A stretch of 64,000 bases of DNA from Adenophora triphylla var. japonica. Its lineage: Eukaryota > Streptophyta > Magnoliopsida > Asterales > Campanulaceae. The stretch covers positions 18,501-82,500 of the forward strand of contig JAFEMH010006957.1 in NCBI GenBank assembly GCA_022495995.1. Direction: 5' to 3'. Positions 48,901-60,900 of the stretch are shown in pieces (positions within the stretch are counted from its first letter, which is position 1; each line of letters begins with the position of its first letter). A program made the position numbers and the translations under genes. The notes below the pieces were generated by a model that did not search any database, was not told the origin of the DNA, and was given only the letters and a program-made list of their open reading frames with translations.

Positions 48901-51900
48901 AAAACAAGAAATATCCTCCTAAAATAAAGCCTAACCTATAAGGTAACCTAATAGAAGTCTAAAACTACTAAATCAATGCTAAATCTACTCTAAAACCTCT
49001 TATAATCATCCTACTACATTTAATTCCGAAAATACTAATAAAATAACAATTAATTAAAATAAAACTCATATTTATCCCATCATACTGCATCAAAGTTGGA
49101 CTTGCACTCACAAGGAGAAAAAAAAAAGGTCACCTGGAAGTGTACTATTTGCGAATGACCAACCAGATAGTGGCCCAGTTATGTTAAGGACTGCGACCCA
49201 AACCTCCTTCAAGGAACTGAAAGAAACAATGGAAGCTAGGTATGAGCGCTGCAAACTAAAACTGGATTCATTTCATAAATTGAAGTATAAGCGTTGTTAA
49301 ACTATCAACTCATTTAAAAGCTTGAGTTATTTGAGAAAGGGTCCCACCCACCAAAGTTCCCATACTTTTAAACACTCCATTGTAAACAACCCTGGGGAGA
49401 CAAAGGTTTGGGAATAACGATGACTGAGAGAACAAGCGTAAGTTGCCTGGCTCAAAGCGAAGAGCTTGAGTATCCCGAGACGTGATACCTTGTTAAGTTA
49501 ACAACTCATCTAAAATTTTAAGATACTAGCGAGAGGACCCAAGTCACCCAACAATGTAGATCATGATTTAAAAGGCTTATTTTCAATAAAAAAAGATTAC
49601 AAACTTGATTATGAATGATGACCATTATCTTTCCCTGGATACTTCATTGAACTATGCTGAAAATAAAAAAATGTAGTGGTAAAGAATATCATCTGAACCA
49701 AGATATTGATCGTTTTGCACTTACCCCAACGAAAATTCCAAATGAACTCTTCGAGATCCGTCGTTTGTTATTGTCTCTGGCTTATAAGTTGATAAATGTG
49801 GGAAGTATTTGTATTGTATTTGGATTTCATCTCTACTTGCAGGGAACTTCAAGCTTCTTGAAAACAATGAAGAAAGGGGATAAATTGCCTGCAATCCACA
49901 TACACGAGAAGTTAAACATGTTTTCCATGAAAAATTAAAATGCGATGATCATACAGCAGAGAACATATCTACTTCCGGATAAACACTAAATTCTTGTTAT
50001 TTGCAAAGAAGGCAATTTGAGACGAAATAGCTGTGCATAAATCTGTGTTACTGGTACTCAACTTGCAAATAAGCAATTGAAACACATTTAACGAAAGAAA
50101 ACAGCTTAAAAAAAGAAAAGAGGGAAAGGAGACAGGAAACACATTGTACCAATCAGGGAACATACTAAGCTTTCTCATTCAGATAGTTGACCATTAATAT
50201 GGTTGCACAACTATCAACAAGATGATGCCTGCTCATGGTTATGCCCAGCCTTTTGTACTGAACTTTTTTTTTCTGGAAGGGGGAGGGGAAGGGGGGGGGG
50301 GGTTACCCTCCTCATGGGTATGCTTCTCTTGTCAAAAATTTAGGGAACATTATGAAATGAGAACTAGCTTTCGGAAAATGGAATATTCAGGAACGCTGAT
50401 GACTAATATCATACATGACCCTGTTTTAGAAATTAACATTTCTTGACGACATAAACAAAAAACTCAAAGGATCATAATGAGATATGCGTTCATGCTTCGA
50501 TAGATGCATATCCAACCATCACTAGGGTTTTCAAACTGTACACGGTCGATATGGACTCCTTTTCTAAGACATTTTTTGACAGAAAAAGGCATGAATCATC
50601 AATCAGGATATCACTACAAATGCCCCAAGTTAGTCATTTACCATCCAAGTCTCCCGGTGAGACAGATTAGCAGTGTCAAATGAAAACTCTGAACCAACTT
50701 GCAGTTCTTTTGCCAATTCAGGAGCATGCTTGAAAATAAAAAGCAAGGAGTTGGAGTCTAGTACAGACAAATCATGACTAACGTCAACAAAATGTCCTGC
50801 ATCTGTGAACGAAAGAAATTAACACCTGTTAGAAATTGCTGTGGAAATTAAAATTGAAAAGTATAAAGATTCATGGCATCTGAAGGAGAACATCAAGAAG
50901 AGCCGGAGACCTATGTACAATTGTACATGAATAGATAAAGTAATAAAAAAGGGAACAAAGAACCAATCAACTAGCAGAAGGTACAAACAGGCTTGAGTAG
51001 TTAGCTGTACGATACCTGTTGTCTGAACTGTATGCTGTAAAACAACCCTTTTAGGTGCATCCACGCTGTAGGGGAAAAATTGTGATGTCAGGGCCAAGGA
51101 AATCACACTAATATGCAGTAAGAACTGCATAATAGAATTCCTGGCTAACCAATGGCCAGTAACTGGTATAAGAGGTCCCAGACACACACCAATTAATAGT
51201 CCAATAGTTGCTGCCACTATAACATCAGGAATGAAGTGTCCTGCAAGCAAGGACAAAAATTTATTATTTGTACTAGTTGAATCACAATTCACATAGCCTT
51301 CAAATAAGTATTCATGGTGAGGTATTAAAACAAAGGGGAACTCCATTTTTGTTCATCATACTTCGGGGCGTGTTTCACTTTTACCATTAAACTTTTTTTT
51401 TTCATTTTTACCATCGTATCACAAACAAAACAATGGTGTCGTTTCATACCCAAATTTGTTATTTTATACCCAAATTTGTTTCATTTTTGCCATCATACCA
51501 CAAACAGTGGTGCCATTTTATACCCAAATTTGTCATAAACTGGCACCATTGTTAGTATTAACGATGGTAAAATGACATAAAATATAGTTTGATGGTAAAA
51601 GTGAACCACGCCTCAAAGTACGATGGACAAAAACGGAGTTTTCCAAAAAAACAAATAGCAAAAAAATTTTCCAAAAAAACAAATAGCATGCCCTAGTGAC
51701 ATTTCTTGTAACTTCCCAAAATATGGACATTCATTTAGGGGTTGATTACTTTTAAAAAATGGACACTCATTTAGGGACATAGGGAGTAATAACAAAGTAC
51801 ATTACTTTCTGTGACCAAAAATAAATAAAAGCAAAGAGTATCCACACAAAAGAATCCATCTTCTCCTGACAGACGTACACAAACACAGAGGACTCACTCT

Positions 51901-54900
51901 AGGAGACTCCTGCTTTTCTGTGGTCAAGCAAGGAGCTGATGTGGCAAATTTCCGGAGTCTTTCTTGTATACGCATGTGCTTCAAGTAAGTATGAAATCTT
52001 AAAATTAAGAATTCTCCAAGAGAAACCACAAGACAGAAAGCGGAGGAAATGGACAACACGATTAAGTCCCGATAAGCTTCATCAATATATTGTTTTTTTG
52101 GTTGATTTTAGAGCGAAATGACAGGCTTTAAACTGTCGAAGGGGAACACGGGCGGGAACGAGTATAGGGGAAGTGAAGAAATATAAGGATGCAGTTTGCA
52201 TAGTTCATAGATTCGCTACATGGAAATTCCAATCTGAATCACCTATTATACTCAAACAAGTAATTTAGTGCTTTCTTATATGTGATAGTATCCCTTGTGG
52301 ATAGCATCCAATCAATGAAACTGAGATTCTGAATAAACATGGAGGCTTAGTAGTGCTAACCATAAGGAGGGGGAAGAGAGCCCATCATGCCCATTTTCTC
52401 CATCAGGAAATGTGCAAGAAACACAGAAAAGTAGACAGTGTGTAGAAGACACGGTGTTAAAGGTATCACATACCCTGCTGCCGACCTGTCATAAAAAAGT
52501 GTAGAATCAGTTTTCAGTAAAAGTAACTTAACACCAAAATTGTGTTTGAAGCACTGAACTCTTTAGGAAAGATCACATCCTTAATTCATAAATGCAAAAA
52601 ATAAGGAAGATTCACCAGAGCGATTGACGGCCAGCGGTCTTGGCTGATAAGCAAAAGGATATCCATGCAGGAAGCATGAAAGTTGCCACAAACAAAGACA
52701 GGAAACCTCCACTCAATCCAGCCAGTAGATAACACTAATTTCAGGAGGTTGTGTTAGATTAATAGATAAATCGCTACCATTATTACCTAAAGACAAAATG
52801 TGCCATTATATGCACCCAAATACCCAGCATAACACAAAAGTTAATGTCTGAGATAACCCACAAGAAAAACATAGTAAGATACATACAAAGGTGATGAGAG
52901 AATATAATCCAAATACACCCCAAAACCTTGCTTCATCCGCCAGTTCCTGCAAAAAATATTGAAACTGAGATGTCTTAACAAGCAGCATTAACAAAATCAA
53001 CCGAAGACTAGAGCACGCACTATCTCAAGAGGGAAAATCTGCCAACCGGGATAAGATGCATGTTTAACATGAATAACAGAAAAGTCATCATTGTCTAATT
53101 TTTAAAGCCTAATTTATCTCGAAATATGCAAAGCAAGACAACCAGAAAAAATTAGAACTCCACAAAGGCCACATAGTATAACATTGCAAGATATTAAATC
53201 AATTCGGTCTTTATCCCAATTATATCAGCAACATGAATCCCTTATTGTGTTCTGTCAAGTGCAAGGCCATCGGTCAAACCACCATTACAGGACATTTATA
53301 ACCTAATGGGTGAAATTCAAACCTGAGTAAGACAGAAAATTGAAGTTTCCTCAAGGGTCACCAGAGAGATTATTGCAATATACTCCCTCCGTGCCATTTA
53401 AAGCTTCACCATTTTTTTGTGGGCACAAAATTTAAGAAAACATTATTTATATTCAAAAGTATTGTGAGTGGAATAAGTGAGTGGAATAAGTGAGTGGGAT
53501 TTACAAGTGGGGCCCACAATTTAAGTGTGAGTATGACAAGTGGGGAGTATATAATATAGTAATAATAACTTTTTTTGCCATTTTAGGAAAGGTGAAGTTT
53601 TAAATGGGACACCCATTTGGGTAATCAAATGGGACGGAGGGAGTATGTAATAAAAATTATCAGTTGTTCCAGTTACTTGGAGTAGGCTATATAAATCTCT
53701 TTTGTGTTTAGTCTAATGCAAGATCGTCAGTCAAACCACACTCGATCAAGTTCCTGCAAGTTTCAATGCATGAACACCTCAGAAGCGATTTAGAGGAGTT
53801 GGAAAGCAACAGGCTGAACTCATTTTTAGTCAACTTTAATATTTCAAATACAACATAGGGGATGGGGATCGAACCCTTGACGTTCCTAAGGGAAGGCAAA
53901 GGCCTATGAGATCTGAGCCAAGGCTCATTGGCAACAGGCTGAACTCTGAAAACAAATGATATGAAAGTTTCGTCCAGAAAAATTAGCCATCAGCTATTAC
54001 ACCTTCGAATTGAAACATAATTTTTACTCGGCCTTCTCGCTGGGGAGTGGGGACACATTTCGTTCATGAATCTCCACTGCTAAGCAAGATCCATACAGGT
54101 ATTTAGCATGATTCAATCCAGCCAACAAAATAACTAACTGACCAGAAACAAGGTGGGGATGAACACAATATGTCAGTGTGGAACCATACCTCTCTTGATG
54201 ATTTGGGAAGATATACAGTTTGAGAGACAGGAAAGGAGCTCCAGAAGCATCTTGTAACTAACAGACCAGCAAGTGAGCAAGGTATGAACATCATAAAAGC
54301 CAAGTAAGGATGAGCAAACCTACATTTAAGATGAAAAGGTTACTAAACAAGCTACTCTTTTACGTATAATAACATTGTTCACCAGAAATGGAAACAAAGA
54401 GGACAAAGAAATAGCAAGGTAAAGAAATCATAGATCTTTTTTTTTTTGAATTGGTTTTTATTTTATTAATTAATGAAAGATAAAATGCCTTGGGCTACAT
54501 CAATTGGCCTATAAATAGGCTAGCACATGTCTAAAGTAGAGATACGACTTACCCCTATGAGGCTTTGGGTTTCGAACCCGGGACCTTCCCCATGGGGAAT
54601 GCCTTACGGACATCGGATACCACCAGAGCTAAAGCTCGTTGGTAAAACATAAATCTCTACAATCTTGATGCTATTACTAACTAACTGGTGGACATCATGC
54701 CTTAAATCATCTTTGGGAGCATACAAGAAGCATACAACTGTCAGAGCAAAATTTACTGCAGTAGGCATTTTTGGACCATGAATGAACAACACATATGCTT
54801 AAAAAAATGAATGAATGAAGATGTAAATGGAACAGCATATTACGTAGTACGTACAAACACCTAACAATACTAAGCAGGAGCCAAGCTGGATTACGAAGAA

Positions 54901-57900
54901 CAAGACCCGTGACTTCATTACCTCTGAGTCAACTACAAGGAATAAGGTGTTTTGTACACCAACATGATTTTTGATTTATTTAGTGAGAAATTCATTCAAA
55001 GCTTAAGCTATAGAGAGAGGCAACAGCATTTTTGACATCCCTAAGAAATCAACACCTAACATTGAATAAATCTATGTTTATTGGTTGGAAAACAAAGCTC
55101 AAAGTTGCATGCTACACCAAATAGACTTAAGCCCCGTGTGAACATCAGATTTTGAAGTTGATATACAACACTGACCACAAAAGAACCATTAGTTCAAAGA
55201 ATGACCATAGCCAGAAATCCTAAAGAAAGAAAGAAAGAAAAGTATGTACCAGTTCATTGTATGTCCAGAGAATAATAATCTTAGGCTGGCAAATAACATT
55301 GGAAATGTGATTGCAAGGACAACCCCAATTATATGGAATAACATTCCTGAAAATGAAGCATTATGCACACATTTTAGAACGAGTCATTGGTTTCAACATT
55401 CCAAAATAAAAGAGACAATGGATCAACTGAGTTCATTACCTTTAATGAAGTCATATAAGGCTGCAAAACAGCAGCGTAATCCACCATTTGAAAAACGCAG
55501 GAAAAATGGAACTAGAAGGAAGATGACAAGTGGAATACTCTGAAAAACCATTGCCTGCCTTCTAGAATAGTATACCTGAAAAGTTAATAGCAAGCTTCAA
55601 AACAGAACTATCGTTTAATACTTTTCAACAGCTATCGAGATTACGTTCATCCGTTGAGATCTCCAACTCAAGGGAATCGAAAAGCAGATACATTTTAGAT
55701 ATCATACCAAGAACCACGTCAAGTAATCAAAGAATATTGCCCGCTCATCACTAGGTTCATCAAGATCCCTTTCAAGGGAATTTTGTAGCTTTGGGGAATT
55801 GGTGAATGCTTTAATTACACTAAATAGGTTCTCTCCACGAGCTTGAATGCTTCCAGGTCTAATTAACAAAAATGACAATGAATCAGATAAATCATTCAAG
55901 TATTGGAAGTGATCTAAAAGTGCAAAATCAGTGAACTGTACTAGAGTAGCAATCTGAATGCATACAATAGTCTTTCCACGGTATCAGATGCAGTATGGTA
56001 AAAGGCACCCCCATGCAGAAATATTATATCCAGTCCAGGAATGGACCCGTGATCACTAGCAAATATTCTGTAGTCCGTATCACCTGGCACAATTTTAAAA
56101 ATATCCTGCAAGCAGTGATATATAAAGCTACATCAACAAGAAAACCACATGTGAATATATATGACCCAGAAGAACCATTACTTTTCATCATTCAAAGCTA
56201 AAATTGAAGGCATCCTACTTGAGCAAAATCTACGTAGACAGGGCATACAACTTTTATTATCTGTTTATTACATCACATAGTTAGAAAGAAAGTCATTGAT
56301 CAGCTCAAGTATCATTAGTAAAGTGGGAACGAAATGACCAAGGAAAGCATGCACATAACGAATCACATCATAAATCAAGCAAGCTCCATCACTATCTCCT
56401 TGGAATAATTGGAGCTCCTATCCCAATTAATATATGGAACGCATTTAAGAAATTATGAGAAGTATCAAAACCTGAGCAGCACTAGTAGCCATCGGATATA
56501 CAGCTGACTGATAATAGACAAGTGATGGCCAAGACCCAGGTCCAGATTGGCAGACCACATCTGTAAAAAGTTAGTGTAAGGATTACTACAAAAATATGAG
56601 GATCAACAAAAATATCATTGACCGGTAGTCTAAAAAAACAAATGTCTTCCAGAGTAGCTGCAGCAAATCAAAGTAAAAACAGTGAAAAAGAGACAGCATA
56701 AGTCAAGAAACAAGTTTCGGATCACGTACATATGATGTAAACCCCTATTTTGACACGTAAAAGACTCCATCGACTTTGGAGCAATTTATAATGTTTTTTT
56801 TTTAAATCAGATAAGCATATATTCATTGCATGATAGTGGAATTTACCTACCAAGCCCTCCTGTTCCAGATGCTTCAACATTTACAAAAGCTCCGATTGTA
56901 TTGCGCCATCTATGTGTTGTCATGAAGCCATGTGAACCCTGGTATACAGAAATCAAATGTAACTAGGTAACAGCATAGAAGCTGTGAATGGTTTCTTTCT
57001 ATTTTCCCCTTTTCAATCAGCAAATGAGCACAAGCTCAAATAGAAAGATCACATATCTTTTAGAATTAACCAAATTCCACATACGATAATAAGCATGGTG
57101 AAACAGAGAAGCTATGTCTTCCCTCTCATGCAGTATACAACAGATAACATCTCTTTTCGAGTCTTCATAAAATAGGGTTGAGTTAGGAATTGAAACGGGT
57201 AGATGAGAGGCTTGAAAGTTGCTAGGGAAATGGAAATGAGAAGATGAAGAAGCAGAAGTATAGAGGACATAAAAATCATTTGAATTATCACCATTCTCAG
57301 TATCTTGAAGAAAAAAGGCCTTGATATAGGTAAATCAAACTAGATAGAAAAAATGCAATTCCATTTTACTAAATCATTCTATTCAGTGTCAGCTTCAATT
57401 TGAGAAGCGAAAGCACGAGAGTCTGATTCCAAACGTGAAACCCAATAAAAACGACTTACGTGTAATTTTTTCCAATATTTAAGGAATGGATAAAAGAAAA
57501 GGAAAAAAAAACAAGAATGCATTAAGTCAACTGATATTTTTTGAAGTGTACAAACTATGAACGAACAAAAAAACTTATTTTAGGGGTTTCTGGAAGCCAT
57601 AATTTACCCTATAAGACAATAAATACAGATGTATGAACTTGAGGGGATTGAAAGCTTGAACATTGATTTATCAAATTATACATATTTTGAGTTGGAAAAG
57701 TAGCTAGTTAATACTACTACTAGATCTCTTACCAACATAAAAAGTTCTTCAGCCCCATTAAATAGGAATATAATCGGTCGAGGAGGAGTCCAGCCAGAAT
57801 CAATAGTGAGCCTTGCTAATTCCATTATAGACGCTACAAGTAAAAAAAAATAAAAATAGAATGAAGGCAAAGTATTGCAAAGCAGAAAGGACAAAGGTCA

Positions 57901-60900
57901 CATCTGAAACCTACCAACACATGAAGCACAGTCACCAGCACCAGGAGAACCAGGAGGACTATCAAAATGACCATTAAGCAAAACTGATGGCTCAGTATCA
58001 TGTGATTCTGCTGATGAAACCCTAGAATACAGTTCAAGTCAGTTCAAACTTCCATTTATAGACATCTTGTGAAGTATTAGCAGTAATGACAAAGCCAAGC
58101 AATGGGAAAGCCATTAGAGTTCTCAAAGATACACCAAAAGTTATGTTATCATGGAATTATATTGGAACTCTATAGTTAAATGGTCCGCTAAAGCAGGAAG
58201 TTGAGAACAGTTACCTGGTGGACACCCATATTTTCAAACAATCTAAAAGTATATATACCTCTGGAAAATCAATGAAGTGTTTCTGGGGAAAGAAATGCTA
58301 ATTCCTAAAGCACTGAACCTTATTATAAAACATATCCAAAAAACACCTAGATAATAAAAAAGGTCCAACATTCCAAATGCTTAGAAAAGAGCAATGACTC
58401 CCAAATTGAACTGAGAACAATCAGTAATCAATAGAGTAAATACACGAGGACAAACAAAAAAGATAACTGAACCTTCATGAAACATTCCATCCAATCAGGG
58501 GCAGAGCAGCCTTTAGTCAGTGTACTTAACTGAATGCACTAAAATTCCATGAAAATAATGCTCCTAAATTTTCAGACTTTAGGGACCTAATTGTTATGAT
58601 ACAGCTTAAAACGCCTCAGAGTGCACTCAACCAAATGCACTAAAATTCCTTCTAAAATATCAGACTTTAGGGACCTAATTGTTATTGATAGAGCTTAAAA
58701 GGCATCAGTGTAAGATTAAGAAATCCTAAAGTCAAGTTTAAAACAGAAAAATAGATTGGACATTCAACCCCTATAAACCACAGAAATTACACTGTGGCTC
58801 GAAATTCATGAAGAGGCCTTAACGTATTTTCTGTTACTTCCTCAAAACTCATGAACGATGGTAAAAGATAACTGGAAAAGGTAACAAATATGAATAAAAT
58901 TAAAAGGTGAATATTACAGATCATTTCCTATATATAACTATACAAAATTCCTGTTGTGGGATTTGCACCCATATAACAAGCTATAGGTCCGCCATAGTCA
59001 CCACCACATACTACAAGAAGTCTCAAAACCTTTGGATGAAAAGTACATTGTATATCTCTGGCTAAAAGAGGACACCAAAAATGTACCACACCAATATTAA
59101 CACGAGAAAATAAAAATTCTCACATAAATTCAGTATAAAGGAGTATAGTACCTCATGACAATATTTGTATGGTTTCTGTACCCCAGCGACAGGCTATGGC
59201 CTAAAAACATCATATTGAATGAGCCACTAACATTATTTTCCTCAATCTCGATCCTTCAATAATTTTACATTAAAGCATCAGCATTGAGATTCAGAAAGTG
59301 TAACCCGGTTAAATCTCTTATGAACCCTGTAAAACCTTGGAAATGTGACCCTTAATACCAACCTAACATTAGACCCAGCGCGCCCTTTCATCACTTCCAA
59401 CTGCTTTTTAATGTATTCAGCTGCGTCATTTAAACCTTGGCGACCTACCTGTCATCAAGCATGCAAAAAGTTTATAGAGATAAACACACTAAAACGAACA
59501 AAATCAACCCTATCTAGAAACAAAGAAATATGAGACGAGAGTAAAAATTAGGCTACTGCCAAGTATCTCATTTATAAATCATACCCGCTCTTGCTTCTGT
59601 CTGAAAATCTGAACCAAACCTAGCTTAATTATAGCATTCATTGCACAAGGCCGGCCCAAGGGGAGGGGGGGCAGTGAGGGCAACCGCCCGGGGCCCTTAG
59701 TGGTAAGGGACCCATTCTTAAATAGGCTATAGTGTATATGGTATGTATATGTTTTTTTTAACTATAATAAATATTTATTTGTTTGTTAATTACACATAAT
59801 TTGGGAAAATAACTGTCTGTAAGTCTGTTAGTATTTTGCGTAAGTCTCTTAATTTTTTTTCCTTGTCTTTTGCACACAAAGCTCCTAAATCTATCATAAT
59901 TAATCAAGCCCTTCAATCTTCATCAGATCTCCTCCTCCCACCTTCTCTTAATTTCTTCCTTGGAATGCTCTTTTCGGTCGGCCTTGCTCCTAGTCCTGAA
60001 TCGCTCTTTTCGGCCGTGAACGGTGAATCAATTCGGCTTTCTTTCAGCACTTCCCTCTTTCGCCGAAGGGTTAAATTAACTGGTAATGTAAAAAAAGAAA
60101 GATTAGGGTTTGCCTTTTTGTTTCTTTACTCTGGATTTTGCTTATTTAGGATTTTTTTTTTCTTGTATTTTTTGTCTAATTGTTTATTTATCATGTTCTG
60201 ATGCAGGATCATGAATTAAGTTTGATTGTTCTACTTACTACCCAATTTCATCATCCGTCACAAGACTTCATCTTACAAGAATTCAGGTGTTGATGTTCTT
60301 TTTGTATTACAATTGTGTTTAATTTTATTTGATAATATTTCCAAAAAAACAGTCATCTGGTTGTGAGAAAAGAAAAAAAAATAAAAGTTGTTGAGCAATT
60401 TAATGCTTCACAAAAGGGGGCTATTGATAAATTTGTTTTTAAAAGAGACTCGGGTCATAAAAATTCTAACGGATGGGGTATTAGTAACATTGAGCAACCT
60501 GAAATTTTAGATGAAGAAAATAATTTTGATGAATTGGGTGTGGGTAATGATCTTGAGCAACATAATGAAAACTTAGATGAAGACAATCATATTAATGAGG
60601 ACGTGGCTAATTTAAATGAGTGTGATATACCCCATGTATCCAACATAGAAAATGCAGAAATTGATGATTCTCAAAACCTTACATTAGATATTTTTTATCC
60701 GAAAAATATATAGCATTTGAGTATCGTAAAAATGTCCGATTAATTAGGGGTCTCTTCATCGGATTTCGCCCGGGGCCCACAAAAGTCTAGGAACAGCCCT
60801 GTCATTGCATCCGCCTATGTTACTGAAGATAGATACCTACATGTATACTTTCATTGTTTCTGTTTTTTTTATTCATATCTATATTTATCCTTACAGCTGT

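Larger units (their letters stand above)
47481..49092 (-). mobile_element. Short LTR element (TRIM/LARD-like), very young
   Basis: Flanked by AAGTT (47476-47480 and 49093-49097). Two 377-bp LTRs that I read as identical. The primer site beside the right LTR (minus strand ATTGGTATCAG) and the purine tract AAGAAGAGGAGAA beside the left LTR set the minus orientation. The interior of 858 bp has a gag-like leader only. The element sits in the intron between ERMP1 exons 19 and 20. Confidence 0.92.
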
